A stretch of DNA of 64,000 nt from Cryphonectria parasitica EP155 (Eukaryota; Ascomycota; Sordariomycetes; Diaporthales; Cryphonectriaceae), in contig NW_024468909.1 in NCBI RefSeq assembly GCF_011745365.1, positions 1,798,001 to 1,862,000 of the forward strand, written 5' to 3'. Below, one piece after another: positions 46,475 through 57,385 of the stretch (the stretch's first letter is position 1; each line of letters opens with the position of its first letter). The position numbers and the translations under genes are program-made. The notes under the pieces are model-generated. The model searched no databases and had not been told where the DNA came from. It saw only the letters and a list, made by a program, of their open reading frames with translations.

Positions 46475-47185
46475 CGTGGGCGAAGCTTTGTGATACTTTT
46501 TTTTGTGTACGAATTTGTCCGTCTGTCTGACTGACTGAAAAGTTTCCAGGCTCCTTCTGGGTTGGGAAGGGATGGAACGAAGGGAAAAAAAAAAGCAGCG
46601 CTGGTGATGCACGCTTTGTACTGCAATGTGTAGTTGACGTTGCGCGGCCTCGGTTCGCAAGCCGTGTACCGTGGTAATCATACTATGGTTATACCCGCGT
46701 GTTGCCCCACGCGCTCTTGACAGGGGCACCCTTGGTGTGTGGAAGCCACAAAAGCCCACCGTGGGTACACAGACCCGAGGAGAGCGTGGGGGGCCACTAC
46801 AGGGGGGGTCTTTAAATCAACCTCACCTCGTCAACTAGATTGAAGACAACACCATCCCGTTGCAATATCATGTCAATTCTGCAGGACTGCAAGCCATTAT
46901 GATATCGAAGCCCCACTTCAAGTGTTTGTTTCCTCCATGAACCAGATGACCTAGCTCAGAAAACCCCACCCTCGTGAGAAATACCCCAAAGACAGTCGCA
47001 GGTTGTATCGTGCATGACTTAACCCTTCTCAAACCCCTCGAGACATTTCCTCCACCCCACAAAGAATTGTGCAAGAACGATTCATCTTTCGTCGTGAAAG
47101 AGATCTAACATGAAACCCTTTGTAACCATCCAGACCTCTTCTTGGTTTTTCTTTGGTTTTTATCCCCCCCCCAGAGGAAGTTCCC
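46475..47185. other. Intergenic region upstream of dephospho-CoA kinase
   Basis: Promoter of the kinase gene on the minus strand and the 3' side of the next gene. Nothing else recognised. Confidence 0.6.
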
Positions 47186-48652
47186 TTAGCCGTCCAGGCG
47201 AACAGCGTAGAACACGCCATCATCGGTGACGTACCAACGCGCACCGTCCTTACCGAAGGAGTCGATCGTAGCGCGAGGCATGGGGACCCACTGGCCATCG
47301 AGCTGGCGCACCTGGTACATGCGGGAGGGGTTGTCGTCGCCGGGCTTAAAATCCTGTGGCTCGTTGAGCTCGCGGTCCATCATGGCCATGGCCGCGACCT
47401 CGCCTGCGGTCTGGCCGACGCCGGTCGCGGGGTTAAAGTGATGGTAGGCAGCATGGCCGGGGAAGTTACCTGGCATCATAGGGACAGGTCCTCCGTTCAC
47501 AAACACGGGCTGTCCGGGAGGGACGCCACCACCCATACCGCCAGCCGCCATCATGACGGGCGGACCTGCGCCTGGACCTGCAGGGCCTCCGGCGATCATC
47601 ATCGGTTGAGAATGGTAGGGCTGCTGACCGACGACGTGCATGATGGGGGCGGTGGTGGGGCCGGCCTGGAGGGGGACGGCGCTGCCCGGGGGAGCCTGTG
47701 TTCAAAAGCCATGTTAGCGAATCTGCCTTCAGAAGGGGGCTTGATCTGCCTGGACATCAGAGGAAAGCATATGACTCTGGAGCAAATTTGAGTCTGGTCT
47801 CACAACGATTTCACGTGGGGCAACTACCCCGTCGTCTCCTCTATAACCCATACGAGTCATCATCGGGGTGGGGTTGGGCACTGGGGCTGCGCTTCCCAGG
47901 ACAAGGGGCTGAGGAGCGAACGTGACAGGGCGCGACTGCTGGATGGGGACAAAGGTGAGTGGATGAAACAATGGGAAGGGGAGGAAAGATGAAGGGACGG
48001 GATGACATACGATGCCAGGCTGGACCACGTAGGCGGCACCACCAGCATCGAATCGAGGAACATATTGGTGGATCATGGGGCCGAGACTGGTGTCGGGGAC
48101 CTGAGGCTGGAAATTGATGCCGTTGTTGGCAGGAGTTGCGTTCTGGTACTCGTCCATCCTGTCGTTGATAGCTCTGTTGGCGGGATTGAGCGGTGCTGAT
48201 TGACCTCCAAGGTTTGTTGCTTGGAAGTAAGGTGTGTTGTTGGGCTGAACAGAGACGACGAACGGCTGTTGGCCAGAGTTGTACGCGTGAGGAACGGCTG
48301 TGTTGTGAATGTAGACAGGGTTGGCGCCAAGGGGGGCTGTAGTGACAGTGGGGTTGTTAGGTTGTGCACCACTATCCTCGGGCTGGCTGGGCTTGCTGCT
48401 CTCCTCGTTGTCGCGGCGACGGCGGCGCGAAGACGTGTATGGAGCAGGGCTGCGACGAGGTCGACCGAAGCGTTGATCTTGCTGGCTGGCTCCTTCCTCT
48501 GATGGTGTACGGACGGTGACGCGACGGTACTTCTTTGACTTGTTGCGAGCTGGCAGTTTGAAGTGCGGGGTCTCCATCTCGTAGTTGTGGCTGTCGTTGC
48601 TGCCTTCAGAATCGGCCAGGTAGTCGTCGCTGGAAGGCCGGGAGGGTGCCAT
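47186..48652 (-). CDS. Pro/Gln/Asn-rich protein of unknown function
   Basis: Three exons, 48652-48011, 47938-47804 and 47695-47186, with introns of 72 and 108 nt (donors GTATGT and GTGAGA, acceptors CCATCCAG and AACACAG), join in phase to 428 residues. No characterised domain is recognised. The N-terminus is acidic, then basic (KLPARNKSKKYRRVTVRT, SSRRRRRDN), which could be a nuclear localisation signal. The middle is disordered and Pro/Gln/Asn-rich. The C-terminal 60 residues look folded and conserved: SRMYQVRQLDGQWVPMP, then FGKDGARWYVTDDGVFYAV. The pattern of a disordered body with one compact C-terminal module suggests an adaptor or transcription/RNA-associated protein, but that is a guess. 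A separate coding-looking exon lies upstream at 49,068-49,205 and might belong to it. Confidence 0.7.
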
Positions 48653-48732
48653 GGACGAAGCAGGTAAAGTCGGTAAATCGAAGATCCCAACAGCCAGCCT
48701 CAGGGGGTTGGAGCTTGCCCACCCATTAATGA

Positions 48733-49205
48733 TTACACAATGCTCAGTGAATCAAGTGTAGTGAAAACGGCATGGAAAGGGGAACGATAAGAGAGGATGA
48801 GGGGACAATTCAATAATGCAACAACGCAGCAATGCGGCCATCGGAAGACGGAATAGAAACGAAGGGTGTTATCACAGTTTACTTTCGCGTCCCAACACGA
48901 TATGGCAGTCGAAGGTTCGCGACGAGGAGCTCTTTTATCACTCGATGGAGTGATTTTGACAGGCTTCCACCACATAGACTGCCCCGCTTGGGAACCAGTA
49001 GGGTATGCTAGGCACAGACCGGGAGGATTACAACGACGTGAGGGAAAAGGACATGTTCTCTACTTACAGCAGGCACTTGAATCTGTTGAAGATCCCAAGA
49101 GTTGCCATTCCACTGATATCGATATGCCAGCTGTGTAGGTACGTTTCGAACCCGTGACGCAGACTCGTACTCGACGTCCGTGACGGGCCACACAGGGCAG
49201 CACAT
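48733..49205 (-). CDS. Putative small gene or upstream exon
   Basis: Exon 49205-49068 starts with ATG and encodes 46 residues with biased codon use (MCCPVWPVTDVEYESASRV, then YRYQWNGNSWDLQQIQVPA). It ends at a good donor, GTAAGT. The next acceptor in phase is GGGGCAG before 48978, continuing SMWWKPVKITPSSDKRA and reaching a stop at 48733, which would give about 127 residues. The second part looks less like protein, and a donor (GTAAAC) after CWDAK leaves room for more splicing, perhaps into the neighbouring gene that begins at 48652. I know no matching family. It could be a small independent protein, an alternative first exon, or a remnant. Confidence 0.3.
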
Positions 49206-50248
49206 TATGATTGGTGGTGAAGACGGCAGTAAGGTTGTAATGAAGAGAATTTCTGGTCGGAGTGAGGTTGAAGTTTGAGAGGAGCTGACGTCGAGGCGGG
49301 ACGTTTTCTTTCCTGTTCCCTTTTGTTTTTCTCTCCATTGAACGCGTCGCGAGGCGATAGTCAGAGCCTTGGTATCGATAGAGACAAAACTCATGACAAT
49401 GTATCGGAGATTTTCAACAAGTCTTCTCTAGGACACTTCTGCAATATTACATCACCCAGTATCCGTTACAGGGGAGGGCGGGCTCGGGCAAGAGAAGGCG
49501 CAGGTGGAAGTCCCTTCCATAAGTGCTGGCTCCGTGTATTCCAAGAGAGATTTGGTCATCCGCTAGGAGCAATCACCATCCCTGGAGAAAGCAGACTTCA
49601 AGGTATCCAACCGTGCGAAGTCCTCTGCAGAACCAGGCTTGCGTCCTGCCTCTGTTGTAATCCTCTTGCGAAGTGGAATTACAGGAGCAGGTATGTTATT
49701 GTAGGCGAGGAATCACTACCACCTACATCTAGTGTGGGCAGGCCAATGCCATCATGCTCCTTGCTTGGGCCATGAGCTTGGCTCATTTGCTGTGGTCTGG
49801 ATGGGCATTATCAGCATAGTATGCATCTTTATGTTCTGAGGCCTCAAGATTCTTGTAGACCCCTACATTTAGAATTCCATCCAGTAGTCTTTCATCTTGA
49901 ATACAAGCCTTATTCTTTGCGAGACCAAATCCACTCTATGATCACGGCCCCCCTTCTAATGTACAAGTTTCCGTCAATGAGTAGAGATCATCCATTGCTA
50001 TGCATGCCACTGTATCAGTCGACCATGAAAATTAGTTGACTCCAGATACTCCCACAAGGCACATCCAAGGCCAGAATCATTGTGCCAAGGGAGCAATCAA
50101 TAATGTTTGTGCCAAGACGGCAGGCAGAGATGCCCTCTTGCCTCAGCGCGGTCAAGGCTGTTCCAATCTTCCGAGCAGGTATATGACCCAACATTCCGTC
50201 AGAAGCTCAGCTAGCATCTGCCCGTCCTCCCGTCCATTAAGGTTTCGC
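49206..50248. other. Intergenic region between the small candidate exon and TIM23
   Basis: About 1 kb without a supported gene; short frames only. It includes the TIM23 3' side. Confidence 0.6.
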
Positions 50249-51020
50249 TCAGTCATGCGCTTGGTTCGGTTCCGGGAAAAAGGTCTTGCGCGTGATCTGG
50301 TTGATTGTCAGCATTTGGCCTGTGCCGGTCGTAAACCTTCCCACGAGGTGTAGTAAAACTTACAGCCCAAACACCAGCGACTGATCCTACGATGCCTCCA
50401 GAGATCATCATCGGCCTCAGTCCCCTAGTACTCTTGAACAGCATGCCGCTCAGAGTGCCGGCGGCAATGCTGTTCGCCGCGTCATGCTTTCCACGCAGGT
50501 ACCCAATGTATGAGTTTATGCAGTTGTACACGATAGCCACCACACCTGCCGAGTTGCCAAGGAAGGGACCGCGGCGTGTTATGGCGTTGAGCGTTGAGTT
50601 CAGTCGCAGCTTGGGCGCCTGCCCCGCGCTCCTCCTCAGGCCCTCCTGCAGGCCCCAAGCTCCTCCTATCGTCAGCGCGGATAGATATGTCACACCGGCG
50701 CCATAGCAGAGGTCGTCGGTGAAGCCGCGCGAGGGCAGGACGGACTGGCCGCCCGGCAAGTCTGAGATGACGGAATCCTCGAGGGTGATGTACTCGAGCG
50801 CATCCTTGTTCAGGCCAGCGAGGGGGTGGAGCTGGGATGGGTCGGCAAAGGTGGAGCTGTTGAGGAAGGAGTCGACGCCTTGAGCTGAGGAGGGATCAAA
50901 GGCTGGAGATGAGAAGGTGGTTGTCGGCTCTGTTGGTGGTGGTGGCAGCGCGTCGTTCTGCTGTGATGAGCTGTTTTTGTTGGACTTTTGTCCTGTCAAT
51001 GCGTTCCAGAGGGACGACAT
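50249..51020 (-). CDS. TIM23: TIM23, mitochondrial inner-membrane import channel subunit
   Basis: Exon 1 is 51020-50364 and exon 2 is 50296-50249; the 67-nt intron (donor GTAAGT, acceptor AACCAG) restores GVWAITRKTFFPEPNQ at the C-terminus, so the short last exon of 15 codons is real. The product is 234 residues, the normal size. Tim23 forms the presequence translocase of the inner membrane with Tim17. The N-terminal about 95 residues are hydrophilic and Ser/Pro/Gln-rich (intermembrane-space receptor part, with LAGLNKDALEYITLED). The Tim17/22/23 domain follows with four spans: GVTYLSALTIGGAWGLQEG, LGNSAGVVAIVYNCINSYIG, NSIAAGTLSGMLFKSTRG and MMISGGIVGSVAGVWA, including the GxxxG packing motifs. 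It is head-to-head with the Trm732-like gene, 569 bp apart. Complete. Confidence 0.96.
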
Positions 51021-51589
51021 TCTGCTTTAAAAGGGACAAAAGAAAGATGAAAAAGGGTTGCGATTGTGAGCAGATCACAGAGTAAAGGTAAATGATTGCA
51101 AGATAATATCGGGTGGAGGGGGGTCACGGATGGAGTCAATTTGCCCTCTGGCTTGAAGTTCAAGTTGGTGTTGTCTTTTGTTAGGCTGGCTCACTTTGCG
51201 CCTCAAGAGAAAAAATTCCCAGGTCTGATCCCCAATGACGGCGCTGCTGCATCTTTGGGTCCGTGCCACCCTTGCTCTGCTGGGGTTCAGAGACTTTTAC
51301 CAAAGAGGTGAGGTACGTACCTTCTGACTACAGAAAAGGACCTACCTCATTCGCTCCCATCAGAGCCAACCAACAAGAATTTCTTTCTACTTTCAGTGAC
51401 ATTCTCAGTCCTCCTATCTCGACGGCAATGCCCATGTATTCCTTCTTACTTGGGAATTTTCTTCATTCAATGTCTTTTCAAGAGATCCGACGGGCATTCC
51501 GGGACCAGGTTTGAGTGGCACAAATTTCATATAGACTTCAGCAGAGTCTTCTTGCCTGTGACGAATTTTAGCACTTGGCGGTCCTGAAT
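51021..51589. promoter_or_regulatory. Divergent promoter region TIM23 / Trm732-like
   Basis: Two housekeeping-type genes face away from this 569-bp spacer. It has no gene of its own. A shared promoter is inferred from orientation. Confidence 0.5.
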
Positions 51590-54500
51590 ATGGATTTTAT
51601 GGCTATGGCGCTTCCGTCTCTGGACGGGCCTGGCAGTAATGCTAATGACTTGATGGCATGGCTTACAGAAAGGCCAGACGAAGATCTTGAACCGTAAGTA
51701 GGATTCGCTCCTTGTGAAAGACCGCCCCACCTGTCGAACGCACATACCGAACACCATCCTAGTCCGATGCACATGTACGTCCTGCCGTTTTGAATGGTGA
51801 TGTGAGACTCGTTTCCGGATATGTTGGGCCTCAAGAGTCCCGAGGTCTAGGACCTTAATCCTCGTGCATGGGCGATTCGACGGGTAGGTGGGCTGCATGG
51901 TGGATGCGTGACACTCTCCCATAGTTGAACTGTGCTGACACCCTTATAGATATGCCCAGGCATTATTTGAGAAGATCTTAAGTGTTGCCTCTCAGCCCCG
52001 GAACTCTACAAAAGATGCTTGTGTGAAGCTCTGCGGCTTCGTCCAGCTTTGCCTCAAATCCAAGCACGAATCATTACGTCTGTGGGCGTTTCAAGAGCGG
52101 ACGGCAACAGAATTATTGAACTATTACCTCGAGTGGAACGAAAAAGATCAGCACAGGTCCATGAGACTCGTGCTCGATCTCGTCTCGACCTTGATTCTGC
52201 AGAACCCCAATGCGAAGATCCGAGAATCCTTGAGGGCGGATATTCTCTCGGAACTGATGGCTTTTATTGCCAAAAGGTCATCACGACCTGTTGTCAAGTC
52301 GTGTATGAGCTCTCTGATTCAGTTCCTGGCGAAGTCGGTCTTCAGTCTGGACGATGTATTACGACAGTACCAGAGCATGTTTCCAGAACTGGTGAGCCAG
52401 CCAGCGGTGTCATCCTGGCGGGACTTCGTCGCCAGTGTGTTTCGTTGGATGGAACTCCACTATATATGTCCAGTGGCCGGCAAATTCCTCGTTACCATCT
52501 TCAGCAGCCTCAACTCTGAGTCATCTGCTGCGGGCTCGCGCTCATGGAGCAGCGCTGGTTTCAATGTACAAGTCCTGCGGGACTGGCTAGAGACAGCCCT
52601 GTCTACCAACCCAGACATCCTTGAAAGCGTCAAAAACTATGTGCTGGCGCCACTATTCAAGTCCGACCATCGCCTTTCTTTTGCGCTGTTGGAGGAGCTG
52701 CAGTGCCGCTCAGTGGACAAGACAAGCGATCTTGATACCGACATAGCTGCATTGATCCAACTTGCCGCTCTAGAAGTCGGAAAGAAGTCGTCGATTGTTG
52801 ATGATCCCAGTAAGTCTATTGATCACCTTGAATGTGCATCAGGCTGGCGACTCACAAGCTCCCAGATCCCGAAGGTGCCCAACAGGGAGACAATGTCATC
52901 CTTCTCGATCGTGATATCCTTGAACACTTTCTCATCCACACATCCCACGATGTCCGATCCTTTGCAATGTCTCTGCTGGTCACCTCTTCGTCAACCACTA
53001 AACCTTATTCTCCGATGGCGTTTGAGCTTCTGCGGCGGCACCTGAGGTCGTTTCACTCCGATCCTGACGCCAAATTTCGCAATGAGATATTAGCTCATAC
53101 CAAGAACATGGTAAAAAGGATAAAAGGCGCCATTTCTGTCTTGCAGAGAGACATCGGCAGGCTCGCCATGAAGACTTCCAAAGTGGATGCCAATGGTACA
53201 CCGGTGAACACTCACATCAGCAAGGGGGCCAAGCAGATCGCGAATGCTGGAGAACTCTGGCTTCGGGAGTCGCTCCGGGCTCATGAGACTTTTTTCGATT
53301 GGTACTTGGATTTCCTGCGCCAGGAGCTTGTGCCCACAGCATCATACCAACGCCACATCACTTCTCTCAAGTCACTTGTGAACGTTGTGAGGTCAGGCAA
53401 AGTGACCCGGAGCTCCGCGGACGAACGCATCTACCAAGATCCGCAGTGGCTGCGCACGATTCTCGACCTTGTGTTGGACCCATTCGACGACGTCAGAGAG
53501 ACAGCATCCAGCCTGCTCATGTTGTTCCCACCTGTGGTCATACGGACCAAGTCCACCTATGCAGCGACACAGTCTCCAATAACGCCATTGGACATCCTAG
53601 CGGAGTTTTGTACAAAAGCAGCAAGCCTTTCATCTCGGACTAGCCGCGCGGACCACTCAGATGGAACTGCTCGCTCCCTCGGTCTCCTCTGCGCGTGGCA
53701 AGACCAATTTGATCAAAGGCTTGCACTGCTCTCGCAAACCCTAGACGGGTTAGAACGGAAGATTAAAACCGCAGAACAAGACCTCGGCTATGCAGTCATG
53801 TCAGAGCCTGTCCATGGAACGTTTGCAGCCATTCGGTATATGTGGGAAGTTTTCTCGCAGAGTCGCTACAGTGGCGAGGAACTAAAACTCCTCGCCGTGC
53901 CTCAATTTCGGATCATTGACCTCTGTAGGCGGATATGGGAAGTGGTCAGTTACGTTGTATGTGACGACTCGCCTGAGGGGCATCTTCCCGAAGAACTGGA
54001 GGAAATTGAAGGCTTAGACACAAAAGGGCTGCTCAGCTACAGCTTTCGCGCTGCTCACGAGTCCAGCAACCTCACGCGGACTATCGTGGGAAACCTGAGG
54101 TTCGCCCCTGGGGTCGGTTACCTCTTGCCACCTGCTGAGGTATTTCGAGCAGCTGGGAATCTGGCTTTCACACAGCTGTCGACATTGCGGCATCGTGGCG
54201 CCTTCACCTCAGTCTCCCTCACATTTACTTGCTGCTGTCAGCACGCTGGCCACCCTGCTGTCGCAATTCCAACGGATGTGCAACCATTGCTGGAAAGCTG
54301 GTACGAAGGGACACTATCGAGCATTTACACACAGAGATCGACAACTCGCCGGTCGGCTGGCATACCAGCCTTGATAACAGGGATTTTGGCGTCCAACGCC
54401 GACAACCCATCATTCCAGAAGGTCATGAACAAGCTGCAGGAGATCTCAGCAATACCAGCATCAGTCTCGGAAACGGACGGCTCGAACCTGCCGCAAGTCC

Positions 54501-56705
54501 ACGCCTTCAACTGCCTGAAAGAAGTGTTCAAGAGCTCGCTCCTAAGCAAAAATGCAGAGGTCTACCTTCCACAATGCCTACAGCTCGCCACCAACAGCCT
54601 CAAAAGTGAGGTTTGGGCCATTCGCAACTGTGCATTACTGTTGCTCCGGTCCTTGATCGACACATTGTTCGGCACCACCGAGAGCAAGTCGGCAATGGAG
54701 ACAGGCTGGGACGGGAAGACGTTGAGGTTGTCATACACCAAGTACTCATCTCTGCCGCCTATCCTATTGAACCTCTTGCAATCGGGTGAGCGAGCGATGG
54801 AGCCAAGTACGCTGACACAGAGCTCAGCGGCAGAGAGCGTATTTCCTGCCCTGGAAATCATACGGCGAGCTGGTCCGCCTGAGTCTCACCGCGAAGAGCT
54901 CTACAGATACATCACATATTATCTGGGTAGCCGGCAGTGGCACGTCCGGGAGATTGCTGCGCGGACGCTTTGTTCATTCCTCATGAATGAGGATTGGGTT
55001 GTCCGGATCAGTGAGCTTTTCGAGCAGACGCGTGGCTCGGCAAATCGACTGCATGGAACGCTTCTCACTGTCAAGGTCCTCCTAGATAGGAGACTCCTTG
55101 AAGCCAAGGAAGAAGCGGCTCTTGGTAAGGCTTCTTGTACCCCAACCACCCAAATTCCATCATGTTGTACTAATCAGTTGCACAGATGGCTTAAGCCAGC
55201 TTGAACTTGTCCTGATAGCCTTCGAAGGACCTGCTCTGCAGTGTTCCGAGACCGCTGCAGCATACATTGAGGCGCTGAACAAGCTGTGGCAGGCGACTAA
55301 AGCTAGGAACTTTGCGACAGAGCCATCAAATCTGTTGAACGAAGCTCATAACCGCCGAAAGGGTAATTTCTATAAGTCTGCGGCTTTGCTGGATAATCGC
55401 GTGGGCATGATGGCGTTGCATCAATCCGCAATATCCAGAGATCTCGGCATGTTGAGGGCCTACTTATTCGATGTCCTACACGATGATGTAGACACAGCTT
55501 GCGCCTTACTCGAAGCTATACCGGACACCTGGGGCTCTACTCATATCCGGGAACTCTGTGGTCTCTACCTCGAAACCTGCCAACACACAAGAGCGCCTGA
55601 GGCCCGCGCAGTCGCGCTGACAAACCTTGCTGAGCTGATGGACGAGTGCCTTTTGGAGGGAAACTTCCAACACCTACCAATTGCGGAAGACTTGGACTCC
55701 CTCCAAGAGTTCCTGGTGGACAGTATCAGCCCAACTCTCGCAAACGCCGTCCTTCTCGCCTCCGGCTCTATCATTGCCGTCCATACACGCAAGCACCACG
55801 GGCAGATGTCGTTCTTTACGTTCGAACAGAGACTGCGATCCTGGGGCAAGGCTATGGCGGACGCACTGCATGACAGCAACACCTTCGACATGCGCATGGC
55901 AGCCGCACGAGCCCTGAAGTCGTTCTCATGTGCGCTCGGCTCAGCTGTCGGCAGCGACGCGGCGTACATCCCCTTTCTCCTCGCGCTGTATACCACGCTC
56001 GTCGACGACGACGAAGAGATTCGTGAGACGGGCGCGATCGCTACCGCGTCCGTCATGGCAGAGGGAGAGGGACCTGTGAAGAAAGCACAACCACTTGTGG
56101 CCGTGGACGCCGCGGACGCCCTGCTGGCATGGATGCACAAGTCCTTCGGCCAGACCAACGAGCTCAAGGCGTACGTCGCATGTCGCCTCGTCGGCGATCC
56201 GTTGATTTCTGTCGACATTGGCGTGCAGGATCTGTCGGCGTGGGCGACACCAGAGCAGCAGTTTGCCGAGGCCCTCGAGGTCGACGAGAGCCTGTTCGCG
56301 ATCGAAGACCAGAACCTGTTCATCGACGAGGTCAGAGAGACGGAGAGGTGGGCTGTCTTGTTCAGACAGCGGGAGCTGGAATACGATGAGATCCAGGGGG
56401 GCGAGGATAGTGGTTGTGGCAGTCGCAAGGTGTTGTTGATGGACAGCTCCCTGGCTGCAGCAAAAGAGTGGACACAGAGGGCTTTGAGGGTGCTAGCAGA
56501 GCAGGTCACGAAAGAAGACGACGGCCCGCTGGGATGGGCTTCCAACCCCAGGGCCTTTTCATTGTGTCACCGCGTGTTATTGTGCGGGAAAACCCTCTCT
56601 GCCCTGTTGGGTGCAGAGGGCGAGGCCATGGCGGCCATGCTGGAGCAGATCCGAGAAGCAGGGCAAAGCACAAGGCTCCATGGGCTGCTGCTGTCCACAC
56701 TATAA
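51590..56705 (+). CDS. TRM732: THADA/Trm732-like HEAT-repeat protein (DUF2428)
   Basis: Four exons, 51590-51693, 51950-52809, 52866-55124 and 55186-56705 (introns 256, 56 and 61 nt), join in phase to 1580 residues, the usual size. Yeast Trm732 is the partner of Trm7 in 2'-O-methylation of tRNA position 32. The DUF2428 core lies in the middle: NLTRTIVGNLRF, then LRHRGAFTSVSLTFTCCCQ, and TTRRSAGIPALITGIL. The rest is alpha-helical HEAT-type sequence, with an N-terminal block VKLCGFVQLCLKSKHESLRL and LNYYLEWNEKDQHRSMR recognisable in fungal homologues. The first exon is short and follows an in-frame stop, so ATG 51590 is the natural start for this model; an extra upstream exon cannot be excluded because intron 1 is unusually long. 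It shares its promoter region with TIM23. No frame break seen. Confidence 0.9.
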
Positions 56706-57385
56706 AAGCTGTTGCATAGCCAGCCAAGTAAGGCGCCGCCGCCACCGCGGCCCCAAATTGGGGTTCGTCCCATCTCTGCTCCTGCTAGCCTGTCTATATA
56801 GATCGGTCGCGCAGAATCACAATCACCAAATCAACCCCGGTACCCAAACTGGCACCTTGGCTTAACGGTCTATCGTGTGGAGTTTGGCTTGGAAAGGGTT
56901 GATGCTATCGAATGGTCCACTGTTCGACCCGGTTGGATCCGTGGAATTTTCTCATAAAAAAAAACAAAACAAAAAGCACACAAACGGAGAAATAGTACAC
57001 TGGCTTCCGGAATGGTAGAGATGTAAGCTGCAGGTTGACTCCTGCAGCTGAACTCTTTTGTCTTTTGTCCTTTTCCAAAGCTCTCCTTTTTCTTCTAGCT
57101 TGGTCTTTCTTTCTTTTGCTCTAGAGGATTGGCGGGCTTGAAGCGAAATTTATCATGATGGTGTGCAACTATAGAAAGTTCATATTGAGAAATAAAACTG
57201 TGGTTTTCAACCTCTGATCCAACTAACCCAAACTCCATGCCACTCATGCATGTGCTACTGCTATCTACGCTTTCTGATGTATATGTATGCTTACTCAAAG
57301 CTATGTTGCAACACACTTCAAAGAAGAGAAGGGAGAAGAGGAAAATGAAGAAAAGAAGGATAGCTGACACATGGTCCCCTCTTTA
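56706..57385. other. Convergent 3' intergenic region
   Basis: Between the stops of the Trm732-like and DUF3074 genes, which point toward each other. It has an A-rich run at 56957-56980 and a perfect short hairpin listed separately. No gene. Confidence 0.6.
57026..57049. repeat. Perfect 9-bp inverted repeat (hairpin)
   Basis: AGCTGCAGG, six-base loop TTGACT, CCTGCAGCT; downstream the DNA is T-rich. It lies in the convergent 3' region and could fold in either transcript. Bacterial-style termination does not apply in fungi, so the role is open. Confidence 0.6.

Noticed and set aside
49141..49165. B-box-like GGGTTCGAAAC on the minus strand
   Set aside because: No A box or cloverleaf upstream, and it falls in a coding-looking exon.
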